Shown in pieces: positions 18,454 through 28,017 of a stretch of 64,000 nucleotides of DNA. Source of the DNA: Sphingomonas psychrotolerans (lineage in GTDB: Bacteria; Pseudomonadota; Alphaproteobacteria; Sphingomonadales; Sphingomonadaceae); assembly GCF_002796605.1 (NCBI RefSeq), contig NZ_CP024923.1, positions 1,674,001-1,738,000 of the forward strand. The letters run 5' to 3'. The notes beneath the pieces were generated by a model. The model did not search any database and had not been told where the DNA came from. It worked only from the letters and a program-made list of their open reading frames with translations. The first letter of the stretch is position 1. The number at the start of each line of letters is the position of its first letter. The position numbers and the translations under genes are program-made.

Positions 18454-19572
18454 TCAGAACTTCAATTGCGTCTCCCGGCCGTTCTTCTCGAAGAACACCG
18501 TGTCTCCCTGAATGGTGATCAGGCGATGCCCGCTCGGCATGATCGCACCGGGAAAATAGCGCGCGCCGTCGACGGTCTGGATATAGGCCGGGTCGCCAGC
18601 GACCACGGTCGAGACCTTCTTGGTCGCGTCCGCGACGGTGCGGATGGGGGTGTCGTCCCTGGGTGGCAGATCGTCGCGGAACACCAGCCGCCCCAATTGC
18701 CTGACGTCGGTGCGGATCGCCTGGGCAAGCTTGCCGCGCTCATCGTCGGTCATCCGCGTGACACGCAGCTCGACGCCGGTGCGCGAGATCGGGCGCCCGA
18801 TCGCCTGCAGCCCGTGGATGCGCGCGACCTCGGCCGCGGCCTGGGCGAGTTCGGTGCTGGTCTGGACGTTGACCGTCGCGTCGATCCCGTGATCGCGCAG
18901 CGCTTCTTGCGCTTTGAGCCGCTCCGCGTCGTTCGCCACGACGCCGCTCACCATAACGCCACCGGTGGCCGAATCATTGGCCGTAGTCAGCGGCGCCAGG
19001 CCGGCGGTGTCGAGGATATGATCCGCGCGCGCCGCCGAATCCCCACGCAGGCCGAGGGCGTCCATCGTCGGAACCGCCAGCGCCGCGCCAGCCACCAGCG
19101 TGGCGATTGCACCTACCGCGATCGCGCGCTTGCGGGTGACCCAGCCGCTGACCTGCTCGCCCGCCTTGCCCAGCAATGCGATTGCCTCGTCCTGCGGCGA
19201 GGGAGGGGGAAGCGACGGCGACGGCGTGCTGCCGGCGATGTCGCTCGCCTCGGTCCAGCGCGCGCTCTCCGGATCGCCCCAGGCGAGCGCCACACCTCCG
19301 ATCGAGAAGGGAACATAGGCCGGGAGGATCGCGGTTTGCCCTTCGCCCACGTGCGAGCCGAGCAACAGCGCCTCCCCGGTCAGCACCGTAATCCGTGCCC
19401 CGACCTCGCCGTCGACCTGAAGATCGACGGCGATGCCTTTGGTTGCAGGATCGCGGATGACGACATCCTGCCAAAACTGATGACCGATCGACACGGTTCC
19501 GCTCGTCGGCAATTGCTTTTCGGTGCCGGCGAGCCGGCCGTTGAGCACGCGAAGAACGGAAGGCGAAGTCAT
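18454..19572 (-). CDS. sctD: T3SS inner-membrane ring protein SctD
   Basis: The 372-residue protein has a cytoplasmic FHA-like domain (about 1-100), a Pro/Ser linker, one membrane helix (about 149-169, AIAVGAIATLVAGAALAV) and a periplasmic region with BON-like ring modules. This is the YscD/PrgH plan. It overlaps the secretin gene by four bases. SctD surrounds the SctJ ring and contacts the secretin. Confidence 0.88.
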   Translation of the reverse strand: MTSPSVLRVLNGRLAGTEKQLPTSGTVSIGHQFWQDVVIRDPATKGIAVDLQVDGEVGARITVLTGEALLLGSHVGEGQTAILPAYVPFSIGGVALAWGDPESARWTEASDIAGSTPSPSLPPPSPQDEAIALLGKAGEQVSGWVTRKRAIAVGAIATLVAGAALAVPTMDALGLRGDSAARADHILDTAGLAPLTTANDSATGGVMVSGVVANDAERLKAQEALRDHGIDATVNVQTSTELAQAAAEVARIHGLQAIGRPISRTGVELRVTRMTDDERGKLAQAIRTDVRQLGRLVFRDDLPPRDDTPIRTVADATKKVSTVVAGDPAYIQTVDGARYFPGAIMPSGHRLITIQGDTVFFEKNGRETQLKF

Positions 19573-21413
19573 TGTGTCGGGTTTCCGCTGGCCGGGACCG
19601 GGATCTTCACCGGGGGCTGATTGGCCACGGGGGGCGGCGCACCAGGCGCCATCGCGGTCGCGCGCGACGCGAGCGGGACGAGCCGCGGCGTGATCAGGAA
19701 CAACCGCTCGGTATGGCCGCGCTGCTTGGTGCGGAACTTGAACAATTCCCCAAGCAGCGGGATGTCGCCGAGCAACGGCACCTTGGTCTCGTCGTTGAGA
19801 TCGGCGTCGATCGTCATGCCGCCGAGCAGCAGGCTCTCGCCATCCAGCACCATGCCCTGCGTCGCCACGCTGGCGCGATCCACGATCGGGATGTTCTCCA
19901 CTGCAGAATTGGGGCTGATGCTGCCGTCCTCAATGTTGACCAGCACCCGGATTCGCGTCTGATCGTGATCGCGGAAGACGTGCGGATTGACTCGCATCAC
20001 CGTGCCCGCGGTGACGTTGAACAAGTCGACTTCCTCGCGACCGGCGACGCGGACGTAGAAGGTGCGCGTCCGATCGAACACCGCCTCGACGTTCGACAGC
20101 GTCATGATCTGCGGCCGCGAGACAATACGTGCCGCGCCCTTGTTCTCGAGCGCGGTTACGCGGCCCAGAAACTCGCGCTGGCTGCCGATGATCGTCGAGA
20201 TCGTGCCGCCCGCACCCGACGGGGTGATGTTGCTGACATTGTCGCGGCGGCTGGTTCCGGGGATCGGGAGCAGCCGGGTGTCATCCGAGGTGCCGTTGCC
20301 GAACAGCGCGCCAAAGCCACCGCTGCCGAAGCGCCAATTGATGCCGAGTTTCTGGAGCTTGTCGACGTTGATATCGATGATCGTCGCCTCGATCTCGACG
20401 ATCTGCGGCTCGACGTCGAGCGCGCGGATCAGCGAGTCATAGGCGGCCATGCGCTCGGGCACGTCGCGGACGATGATCGCGTTGAGGTACGAACTCGGCT
20501 CGATCCGGACGATGTCCGCCGTCAACGGCGCGGCCAGTCCCATGTCGCCGCCGCCCAGCACTTCCGTAGCGGCGTAATTGCCGGCCTGCGAATTATCGGG
20601 CGGCACCGCATCGAGCCCCTGCCCGCGCAGCCGCGGCTGGCTTTGCCGCACCAGCCGCGCACCCAGCGCCGGGGTGACCGCGCTGCCGCCGGGCTTCTGA
20701 TCGAGGACGAGGTTTTGCAGGATCGTCGCGAGCCCCGGGACCCGTGTCTCGCGGCCGCCGGCGGTGACTACGGTATCCTCGGCGCGCGCATAACGAAGGT
20801 AGAACACGCGGAACTCGACCGGCTGGCTCGCCGGAATGCGCGGCGCGTCGTAATAGCCGCCGCCGCGTCCGCCGCCCGGGGCACCGCCCGGTGCGGCCGG
20901 TGCTCCGTCGGCGAAGCCCTCGCCGCGTGCCATTCCCGAAACCTGCTCGATGAACCGCGGCGTTCCGCTGACCACGAGCCCGTCGGTGGTGACGCGCAGC
21001 AGATTGCGCCGATCGGGCAGCCGCTGCGCCCGTGCCTGCCGCGCGACACGCTCGGCGGCGACGCGGTCGAGCTGCAGCGTCTGCACGCCCAGCTCGTTGG
21101 GCGCGTACACATAGACCGCCGCGCCGTCATAATAAGAGATCAGATTGAAGGCCTTGGCGATGTCGCCGTAGATCTTCTCGACGCTCCCCTGGAACACACC
21201 ATTGACCGTGCCGGTGAGCTTGGCACTCGGCACCACGGGACGCCCCACTTTGCCGAACAGATCGCGCAGGAACCCTGCGATCGGCTGGTCGCGCGCGACA
21301 ATCGAGACCTGGTTGGCATTCTGTGCCGGCGGCGTCTGCGCACTGGCGGCAAGCGGCACCGGCAGCGCGGCGGCGAAAGCCAGCAGCATCGACATGTTCT
21401 TGTTCAGCTTCAA
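19569..21413 (-). CDS. sctC: T3SS outer-membrane secretin SctC
   Basis: The 614-residue protein has a Sec signal peptide (cleaved near ASAQ), N0/N1 domains (about 35-180), a Gly/Pro linker, an N3 ring domain with IVRDVPERMAAY (about 300-340) and a C-terminal secretin beta-barrel with VPLLGDIPLLGELF near 555. The last motif is characteristic of the GspD/YscC family. The presence of a secretin marks this as a non-flagellar T3SS. It ends close to the sctD start, giving tight translational coupling. Confidence 0.95.
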   Translation of the reverse strand: MKLNKNMSMLLAFAAALPVPLAASAQTPPAQNANQVSIVARDQPIAGFLRDLFGKVGRPVVPSAKLTGTVNGVFQGSVEKIYGDIAKAFNLISYYDGAAVYVYAPNELGVQTLQLDRVAAERVARQARAQRLPDRRNLLRVTTDGLVVSGTPRFIEQVSGMARGEGFADGAPAAPGGAPGGGRGGGYYDAPRIPASQPVEFRVFYLRYARAEDTVVTAGGRETRVPGLATILQNLVLDQKPGGSAVTPALGARLVRQSQPRLRGQGLDAVPPDNSQAGNYAATEVLGGGDMGLAAPLTADIVRIEPSSYLNAIIVRDVPERMAAYDSLIRALDVEPQIVEIEATIIDINVDKLQKLGINWRFGSGGFGALFGNGTSDDTRLLPIPGTSRRDNVSNITPSGAGGTISTIIGSQREFLGRVTALENKGAARIVSRPQIMTLSNVEAVFDRTRTFYVRVAGREEVDLFNVTAGTVMRVNPHVFRDHDQTRIRVLVNIEDGSISPNSAVENIPIVDRASVATQGMVLDGESLLLGGMTIDADLNDETKVPLLGDIPLLGELFKFRTKQRGHTERLFLITPRLVPLASRATAMAPGAPPPVANQPPVKIPVPASGNPTQ

Positions 21414-21427
21414 ACAGCCCTCCGTTG

Positions 21428-23416
21428 TTATTCGGCCGCGAGCGCGGCAGGCGAGTCTTCCGTCAAAGCCCCTGGCGGAAGACCGATCTGACCAACCATT
21501 TCGACAGGCGTGGTCGGCGAGAGTTCGTTGAAGGCGAGCACAGGCAGCCCGAACAGATCGGGTTCGATCAGCTTGCGGATCGAGCGCCGCACTTCGAAGG
21601 AGGTGACCAGCGCATTGGCGCCGGTCTCCGCCGCGGTGCGGCCGATCGTCGCGACCAGTTCGCGCGCCACTTCGGGTTTGACCGCGAGCCGCTCGACTCC
21701 GTCGACGAGACGCGTCGCCTCGCGCACCAGAGTCTCGAGCTCGGGGGTTACCACCAACGCGCGGATACCCGCCCCCTGGGCGACCGAATCGAGTAGATAG
21801 CGCTTGAGCGAAATCCGGGTGAGATCGGCGATTCGCGCGATCTCTCGTTCCTGGCCGGCAGCGTCGGTAAGCCCTTCGAGAACGTCGCGCATGTTGCGCA
21901 GGGGCACCTCTTCCTCGGCCAGCCGGCGCAGCACGTCAGCGATCCGGGCGGCAGGAACCGCGCGGACCGCTTCCTTGACCACTTCGGGATAATCGTCGCC
22001 GACGCGGTTGAGCAGTCCCACCGCTTCCTGCACGCCGAGGAAGCGCGGCAGATTGCGGCGGATCAGCGCCTCGACCTCTGCCACCACTATATCGGGATCG
22101 CTCCCCTCGCCCGCCCCGACCGAAAGCTCGAAGGCGAGCAGCCGCCACGCACGCGGACCTTCCGGCGCAAGGAAATGGATCGCCAGTCGCGGCAAGGGCA
22201 CGCCGCTGCGATATTGCAGCCGCTCGAGCATCGCGGTGAGCCCGGCCGAAAGCGCTGCCTCCTCGTCGACAGGTGGCTGCGGCCCGGAGATCTGGAGGAG
22301 CAGCGGCACAACTGCCTTGGGAGCTTCGGGCTGGGCCAACAACGTCACCGGTCGCGGCGCTTCGCGTCCGCCGGTGAGTAGCTTGCGCATCGGCCCCGCG
22401 TGGCGAATCATGTGCGGCTTGAGCCGCGGATGCATCGCCGCGCCCGAGAACATCGACACGAAACCGAGGACGATGAACACCGCGGCGGGGAAGCCCGGGA
22501 TCAACGCCATCAGGAAGCAGATTCCACCCACCGCGAGCAGCACCCGCGGATTGGCGACCAGCTGGCGGTGCATCGCCTGGCCGAGGTTGGAGTCGGTTTC
22601 CTCATCGGTCGAGCGCGTTACCATCAGCCCTGCGGCCATCGCACCGAGCAGCGCCGGGATCTGCGCGACGAGGCCCTCGCCGATCGTCAGGATCGAATAT
22701 TTGGAAGTCGCCGCGCCGATCTCCATGCCCTGCTGCATCACCCCGATGGCGAGGCCGCCGATCAGGTTGACGATGACGATGACCACCGAGGCGATCGCGT
22801 CGCCCTTAACGAACTTCATCGCGCCATCGAGGCTGCCGTGGAGTTTGCTCTCCAGCTCGAGCGTGCGACGACGGCGGCGCGCCTCGTCCTTATCGATCAA
22901 CCCCGAGCGCAAGTCGCTGTCGATCGACAGCTGCTTGCCCGGCATCGAATCCAGGCTGAACCGCGCCGCGACTTCGGCGACGCGCTCGGCGCCCTTGGCG
23001 ATGACGATGAACTGGACGATCGTGATGATCAGGAACACCACCAGCCCGACGACGATGTTGCCGCCGGCGACCATCGTGCCGAAGGTCTGGATGATGTGCC
23101 CGGCATGCCCCTCGACGAGGATCATCCGCGTCGTCGCGATCGACAGCGCCAGCCGGAACAAGGTCGAGATCAGCAGGATCGACGGAAAGGACGAGAAATC
23201 GAGCGGGCCGCGAATGTAGAGCGTCGTCAGCAGCAGCATCACTCCGAAGGTGATGTTGATGCCGACCAGCATGTCGAGGAGCAAAGTCGGCAGCGGCAGG
23301 ATCATCAATCCGACGATCGTGATCACGCCGACGATCAGGAACAGGTCCGCGACGCGCGCCGCCAATGGCAGCGGCTTGGCTGCGTTGCTGCTGGCGAGGT
23401 AGCGCTCGACGCTCAT
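21428..23416 (-). CDS. sctV: T3SS export-gate protein SctV
   Basis: The 662-residue protein belongs to the FlhA/YscV/HrcV family. It has about eight N-terminal membrane helices (25-330), the FHIPEP-type region at STLFRLALSIATTRMIL and AEVAARFSLDSMPGKQ, and a C-terminal cytoplasmic domain (about 360-640) that forms the nonameric substrate-receiving ring. Length is slightly under the usual 680-700. It lies between the transglycosylase gene and the secretin gene. Confidence 0.96.
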   Translation of the reverse strand: MSVERYLASSNAAKPLPLAARVADLFLIVGVITIVGLMILPLPTLLLDMLVGINITFGVMLLLTTLYIRGPLDFSSFPSILLISTLFRLALSIATTRMILVEGHAGHIIQTFGTMVAGGNIVVGLVVFLIITIVQFIVIAKGAERVAEVAARFSLDSMPGKQLSIDSDLRSGLIDKDEARRRRRTLELESKLHGSLDGAMKFVKGDAIASVVIVIVNLIGGLAIGVMQQGMEIGAATSKYSILTIGEGLVAQIPALLGAMAAGLMVTRSTDEETDSNLGQAMHRQLVANPRVLLAVGGICFLMALIPGFPAAVFIVLGFVSMFSGAAMHPRLKPHMIRHAGPMRKLLTGGREAPRPVTLLAQPEAPKAVVPLLLQISGPQPPVDEEAALSAGLTAMLERLQYRSGVPLPRLAIHFLAPEGPRAWRLLAFELSVGAGEGSDPDIVVAEVEALIRRNLPRFLGVQEAVGLLNRVGDDYPEVVKEAVRAVPAARIADVLRRLAEEEVPLRNMRDVLEGLTDAAGQEREIARIADLTRISLKRYLLDSVAQGAGIRALVVTPELETLVREATRLVDGVERLAVKPEVARELVATIGRTAAETGANALVTSFEVRRSIRKLIEPDLFGLPVLAFNELSPTTPVEMVGQIGLPPGALTEDSPAALAAE

Positions 23417-23423
23417 CGCGGTC

Positions 23424-24119
23424 TCAGCGCGCCCGGCCGGTCTGCGCGGCCTGATAGCGGCCGACGACTTTCTTCACATAGGCCTGCGTCTCGCGGTAGC
23501 GCGGCACTTTCCGGCCGGCCTTTATTACCGCGCCCGGGCCAGCATTGTACGCAGCGACCACCAAGGGCACGTTGTTGCCGAGCTGCCCCTGCAGTTGCTT
23601 GAGATATTTGGCGCCGGTGTGCATCGCGAGCACGGGATCGTCGAGCAGCGCGTTCGGGTTCCGCACGCCCAGCCCACGCGCGGTCGCCGGCATCACTTGC
23701 ATCAGGCCGAGCGCCCCCTTGTGCGACACCGCGCGCTGACGGCCGGCGGATTCGGCGTTGACCATCGAGGCGAGCAGATGCGGATTGATGCGATAGCGAT
23801 ACGCAACCGAGGTGATCAGCGCATCATTTGCGCCACCGCCACGCCTCCGCACTGCCTGCGTCGCCAAGGCGAGTCGCTTCTTGAAGCCCGGCATGCTCAC
23901 ACTCACCGAGCTGCGCTCGGGGAGAATGACCGGAGCGGGCTGCGGCCGAGCCTCTGCCATCGGTGGGCCGCAGAAACGCAGCGCTTCGACATAACGCGTA
24001 CTGATCGCCGCAGCGTCGCAATTGCCTGCCTGAGCGGGAATTGCCGTCACGGCCGCGCCTCCGAACGCAACGAACTTCAACACGAAGCCGAACGACGGGA
24101 CAGTTCCTGAAATGCGCAT
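23424..24119 (-). CDS. Lytic transglycosylase, T3SS-associated
   Basis: The 231-residue protein has a signal peptide and a C-terminal goose-type/SLT domain with catalytic Glu123 (VNAESAG), GALGLMQVMPATA and VAAYNAGPGAV. Peptidoglycan-cleaving enzymes of this type open the wall for T3SS assembly (as IpgF, EtgA and HpaH do). It is the first gene of the minus-strand T3SS operon, eight bases ahead of sctV, which supports that role. Confidence 0.88.
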   Translation of the reverse strand: MRISGTVPSFGFVLKFVAFGGAAVTAIPAQAGNCDAAAISTRYVEALRFCGPPMAEARPQPAPVILPERSSVSVSMPGFKKRLALATQAVRRRGGGANDALITSVAYRYRINPHLLASMVNAESAGRQRAVSHKGALGLMQVMPATARGLGVRNPNALLDDPVLAMHTGAKYLKQLQGQLGNNVPLVVAAYNAGPGAVIKAGRKVPRYRETQAYVKKVVGRYQAAQTGRAR

Positions 24120-24604
24120 ACACGACCTCCCTGCAAGCCCGGACGGGGCGTTGCTGACGATCGTTTGGTTCGCATCTGGGTCCTGCGATCCGGACTTTGA
24201 TCCGGCTAATAAAAACTACGCCAATCATTCGTCGCTGGTCACCCCCCGGTTTAGTCAAGTCGTCGCGGATTCTGACCGATCTATCCCGCCCAAAAGACGC
24301 CTCACCGCTGCCCCGAGATCGTGTCGACTGCGAAACGGTCGGCGGATTGCCGTGCTGATCCAAGTGATTCGAGGGGGTTTAATTACTAAATTACTTCGCT
24401 TTAGTGACAGCTCCGCACAACTTGCATGAGTTGACCTTCACAATGCCTTTTGGGAAAATAGCCCTGTTTGGTACGCAACAGGGTCCTGCGCTCCAACCTT
24501 GAAGCCTTGCTGCCGCGCCTCGCCGGGCGCGGTTGGCGAACGCGTCCGGCGCTTCTCCTCTCGCCCATGGTTCGGGTGAGGCTCGAGTATCGCTGGAGGC
24601 GCGA
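24120..24604. promoter_or_regulatory. Divergent promoter region of the two T3SS operons
   Basis: This 485-base gene-free interval separates the transglycosylase/sctV operon from the sctU operon. The central part (about 24370-24475) is clearly more AT-rich than its surroundings and includes ACTAAA-N9-TTTAGT at 24385-24405, a possible operator. GATCCGG is repeated at 24188 and 24200. I see no convincing coding frame and no copy of the TARTCG-N3-CGAYTATGG box. SctU is preceded by GGAGG at its TTG start. Confidence 0.55.
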
Positions 24605-25750
24605 TTGGCCGACAAGAACAACGACGGCGACAAGACCGAAAAGCCGACACCCAAGCGGCTGGCCGACGCGCGCAAGAAGGGCGACGTCGCCAAATCGCGC
24701 GACATCACCGCGACCGCGACTTTGTTCGTCTGGCTGATCGTGCTGATGTTCGGTGCCGGCTATGCAGGAAATCAGGTCATCGACTTGTTCGACGACGGCT
24801 TCGTGCTGATCGGGAGCAATGCGCCGTTCCACACTGCGCTGTCGCAGCTCGGCTGGAGCGCGCTGTGGGCACTGCTCGGCATCACCGCAGTCGCGCTGAT
24901 TCCCGCTGCGATCACCGGCGTGCTCAGCGAATTCCTCCAGGCGGGCGGCGTGTTCACTACCGAAAAGATGAAGCCCACGCTCGACAAGCTTAATCCGGTG
25001 GAAGGCTTCAAGCGGATGTTCAGCGTCGACAATCTTGTCGAGCTGGCCAAGACCCTCGGCAAGGTGGCGCTGATCGTGTTCGTCATCTGGCTGGTGCTGC
25101 GCGGCTCGCTCGCCGAGATCATCGAGCGCACCGGGCCGGTGCTGCTGCCGGTTGCCGAAACCGACGGCCGCTCGGCCGCCGCTTCGGTCCTGCTCTACAC
25201 CGGCGCGCTGGTCCGTACCGCATTGCTGTGGACCTTCGGCGTCTTCCTGCTCGTCGCGGTGCTGGACATGGCGTGGCAGAAGCACAGCTACATCAAGAAA
25301 TTGCGGATGAGCATGCGCGACATCCGCGAGGAGTTCAAAGAGAACGAAGGCAACCCGCTCATCAAGTCGAACCGCCGCCAGCTCCATGAGGAATGGGCGA
25401 ACCAGAATTCCGTTGCTGCAACCCGCGACGCCAACGTGCTGGTCGTCAATCCGACGCATATCGCGATCGCGCTCGCCTACGATCAGGAGAGCTGCCCGGT
25501 CCCGATGATGACCGCCAAGGGCGAAGGCCCGCTCGCCGCGGCGATGCGCGCCGCGGCCGAGGAGGCCGGAATCCCGATCATCCGCCACGTCCAGGTCGCC
25601 CGCAAGCTCTACGAGGACGGCGCGCCCGACGAACTCATCCCACGCGACATGTTCGACGCGATCGCCCAGATCATCCTCTGGGCAAAGCGCGTCCGCGACG
25701 GCCAGCCCGCGCCCGATCTCACCGAACCTGAACTGACGCACACAACATGA
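24605..25750 (+). CDS. sctU: T3SS export switch protein SctU
   Basis: The 381-residue protein is of the FlhB/YscU family with four membrane helices (about 35-215) and a cytoplasmic domain containing the autocleavage motif NPTH at residues 282-285. Cleavage between Asn282 and Pro283 switches substrate class. TTG 24605 was chosen because GGAGG lies five bases before it and the product starts with the family-typical DKTEKPTPKRL. The C-terminal DMFDAIAQII segment is also conserved. Confidence 0.95.
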   Translation: MADKNNDGDKTEKPTPKRLADARKKGDVAKSRDITATATLFVWLIVLMFGAGYAGNQVIDLFDDGFVLIGSNAPFHTALSQLGWSALWALLGITAVALIPAAITGVLSEFLQAGGVFTTEKMKPTLDKLNPVEGFKRMFSVDNLVELAKTLGKVALIVFVIWLVLRGSLAEIIERTGPVLLPVAETDGRSAAASVLLYTGALVRTALLWTFGVFLLVAVLDMAWQKHSYIKKLRMSMRDIREEFKENEGNPLIKSNRRQLHEEWANQNSVAATRDANVLVVNPTHIAIALAYDQESCPVPMMTAKGEGPLAAAMRAAAEEAGIPIIRHVQVARKLYEDGAPDELIPRDMFDAIAQIILWAKRVRDGQPAPDLTEPELTHTT

Positions 25751-25763
25751 TGGGGCCCCATTG

Positions 25764-26093
25764 ATGGATTCGACGATCGGCGCTGCGCTTTCTGGGCTGC
25801 TCGGAACGATCATCGCGCTCGCGGTGGTGCTCGGGCTGGCCTGGGTCAGCCTGCGCGCGCTGCGGCGCTGGCAGGACCGGGGACTCGGCGGACGCGACGG
25901 CGTGGTAGAACGCCAGATCCGCTTCGTCCGCGCGTTGCCCGTCGGGCAGCGCGAGCGCCTCGTACTGATCGAGGCCGAGGGTGAACTGATGCTCGTCGGA
26001 GTCACGCCGGGATCGATCTCGCTGCTGCGCAACTGGGGCAGCGGGGCGCCGCGCACGGAAACCGAAATACCCCTGACGGAGACGATCCAGTGA
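25764..26093 (+). CDS. FliO-like membrane protein in the T3SS export operon
   Basis: The 109-residue protein has one N-terminal membrane helix (about 10-32) and a short cytoplasmic domain with ALPVGQRERLVLIEAEGELMLVGVT-like order, i.e. PVGQRERLVLIE, LVGVTPG and ISLL. This is the pattern of flagellar FliO, which helps assemble the FliP/FliR core. FliO is normally absent from injectisome gene clusters. It sits between sctU and sctQ and overlaps sctQ by four bases. TTG 25761 is an alternative start. Confidence 0.75.
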   Translation: MDSTIGAALSGLLGTIIALAVVLGLAWVSLRALRRWQDRGLGGRDGVVERQIRFVRALPVGQRERLVLIEAEGELMLVGVTPGSISLLRNWGSGAPRTETEIPLTETIQ

Positions 26094-27076
26094 ACGCGCG
26101 TCCCGAACAGCTCCGGACCAATTTGCGCGCAATCGATCAGAGCCGCGCGCAGCTGCAGACCACGCTGATCGGTGCGCTGAACCGGCGGCTGATCGACGAT
26201 TTGCAGACCAGCGTACGGGTGGCCACCGAGCGCGATCGCCGCGCAGCCATCGCGTGGATCCAGTTCCGCAGTGGCGGGCATCTCGTCCAGATCGCTCCGT
26301 TGCTGGTCGACGGCGCCCTCGCGCGCGTCTCGGGAACGCAGGGCACCGTCGATGCCGCCGCGGCGGCGGCAACGCTGGGCCGCATCGAGCCTTTGGTGGG
26401 TGCGCTCGAGCTGGTGCTCGGCTGCGAGCTTCAGCCCGCGGGGCTGCACAAGAGCTACACCGGCGATCCCGTGTTGCTGCGGCTCGACGCGATCACCGCC
26501 AACGGCGTCATCCAGCACCGGCTGCTCCTCGCGGTCCCGCCCGAGACTGCGGTCGAGCCGCTCGCAGAGATCGCGCTCGCCGCGACGGCGATCGGCGGCC
26601 TCAGGCTGCGCTGGACCGCGCGGTTCGAAGGCCCCGCGGTCCGCGCAGCGAGCATCGCCGCGGTCGCATCGGGCGACCTGCTGCTGCTGGGAACCGCCGC
26701 ACCGGTCGCGAAGTTGTCATTGCCGGGCCGCAACGATGCGCCGCGCGCGCGAGTCGCGTTCAAGGAGGGGGTGCTCGTTTTGCAGGATGATGCCGCTATG
26801 GACGGACCGCATGAGGCTCCCGCGCCCGCCGGCGGCGAAGCTGGATGGGGCGATGTCCGGCTGCCGACCACGATTGAGATCATCGGCTCGGGAATGACCG
26901 CGGCCGAGCTGGCCACGCTCGGCAAGGGCAGCGTGCTTCCCCTCCCCGCTGCCGGCGGAACGCTGCCGGTGCGGGTCATCGCCGGCGAGCAATGTGTCGC
27001 CGAGGGCGAGCTCGTCGCAGTCGGCGAAGGCTTCGGCGTGCTGATCACCGGGGTTTCTGCCGACGGAGAGGCGTAA
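26090..27076 (+). CDS. sctQ: T3SS C-ring protein SctQ
   Basis: The 328-residue protein starts at GTG in a GTGA overlap with the preceding gene. The C-terminal 70 residues (about 253-322, LPTTIEIIGSGM, LGKGSVLPL) form a SpoA/FliN surface-antigen domain. The N-terminal part corresponds to the divergent first SpoA region and linker. SctQ forms the cytoplasmic pods that sort substrates. It overlaps sctR by one base (TAATG). Confidence 0.85.
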   Translation: MNARPEQLRTNLRAIDQSRAQLQTTLIGALNRRLIDDLQTSVRVATERDRRAAIAWIQFRSGGHLVQIAPLLVDGALARVSGTQGTVDAAAAAATLGRIEPLVGALELVLGCELQPAGLHKSYTGDPVLLRLDAITANGVIQHRLLLAVPPETAVEPLAEIALAATAIGGLRLRWTARFEGPAVRAASIAAVASGDLLLLGTAAPVAKLSLPGRNDAPRARVAFKEGVLVLQDDAAMDGPHEAPAPAGGEAGWGDVRLPTTIEIIGSGMTAAELATLGKGSVLPLPAAGGTLPVRVIAGEQCVAEGELVAVGEGFGVLITGVSADGEA

Positions 27077-27738
27077 TGGAACTCTCGAGCTTCACGCCCG
27101 GCTCGGCGCTGATCGTCGTTGTCGCACTGGCGCTGGCGCCATTCGTCGCGGTGATGGTCACGTCCTTCACCAAGATCGTCGTCACGTTGAGCCTCCTGCG
27201 TAACGCGCTCGGGCTTCAGCAGGTGCCGCCCAACATCGTGCTCAACGGCCTTTCGCTGATCCTGACGATCTACGTCATGTATCCGGTCGGCCAGCAGATG
27301 CAGGACGCGATCGCGGCGCGGCAAATGGAGGGCAACGTGATGCAGTCCACCGCTTCGATCAGCACCGCGATCGACGTCGGCAAGGAGCCGCTCCGCGAGT
27401 TCCTGATCAAGCACAGCGACGCCAACGAACGAGCGTTCTTCCTGCGAACCGCGCAGCGCGTCGGCAATCCCGAGCACGCCAAGGAGATGACCGACCGCGA
27501 CCTGATCATCGTCATCCCCGCTTTCGTGGTGAAGGAATTGAGCCTCGCCTTCCAGATCGGCTTCCTGATCTTCCTGCCCTTCCTCGTCATCGATCTCGTC
27601 ATCTCGAACATATTGCTCGCGATGGGGATGATGATGCTCTCGCCCACAACGATATCCCTGCCCTTCAAGCTGCTGCTGTTCGTGCTGGTCGACGGCTGGG
27701 TGAAGCTCAGCCACGGGCTGGTGCTGTCTTATGCCTGA
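27076..27738 (+). CDS. sctR: T3SS export-gate core protein SctR
   Basis: The 220-residue FliP/YscR-family protein has membrane helices near 12-34, 50-68, 160-184 and 198-216. Typical motifs are TSFTKIVVTLSLLRNALG, RQVPPN-like LQQVPPN and FLPFLVIDLV. Together with SctS and SctT it forms the helical export core. ATG 27076 overlaps the sctQ stop. The product lacks the cleaved signal peptide seen in FliP. Confidence 0.96.
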   Translation: MELSSFTPGSALIVVVALALAPFVAVMVTSFTKIVVTLSLLRNALGLQQVPPNIVLNGLSLILTIYVMYPVGQQMQDAIAARQMEGNVMQSTASISTAIDVGKEPLREFLIKHSDANERAFFLRTAQRVGNPEHAKEMTDRDLIIVIPAFVVKELSLAFQIGFLIFLPFLVIDLVISNILLAMGMMMLSPTTISLPFKLLLFVLVDGWVKLSHGLVLSYA

Positions 27739-27747
27739 GGAGGCCCC

Positions 27748-28017
27748 ATGAACGGCGACTTCATCAGCCTCACCAACGACGCGCTCTGGCTCGTGCTGAT
27801 CCTGTCGGCGCCGCCGATCATCGTCGCGTCGGTGGCGGGTTTGCTCGTCGCGATCGTCCAGGCGGCGACGCAGATCCAGGAACAGACGCTGCAATATACC
27901 GCCAAGTTCTTCGCGATCGTGCTGACTCTGTTCGTCACCGCGTCGCTGATCGGCGCCTCGCTCTATCGCTACACCGATCGCATCTTCAGCGAATTCCCGG
28001 CGATGATCCGGCGGTGA
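27748..28017 (+). CDS. sctS: T3SS export-gate core protein SctS
   Basis: The 89-residue FliQ/YscS-family protein has two membrane helices (about 14-36 and 52-74) with the conserved polar loop QAATQIQEQTL between them. Nine bases separate it from sctR, with GAGGAGG as ribosome site, and it overlaps sctT by four bases. Confidence 0.96.
   Translation: MNGDFISLTNDALWLVLILSAPPIIVASVAGLLVAIVQAATQIQEQTLQYTAKFFAIVLTLFVTASLIGASLYRYTDRIFSEFPAMIRR

Noticed and set aside
24401..26518. Minus-strand open frame of 705 codons over sctU, the FliO-like gene and the start of sctQ
   Set aside because: It is antisense to recognised export genes and has no motif.
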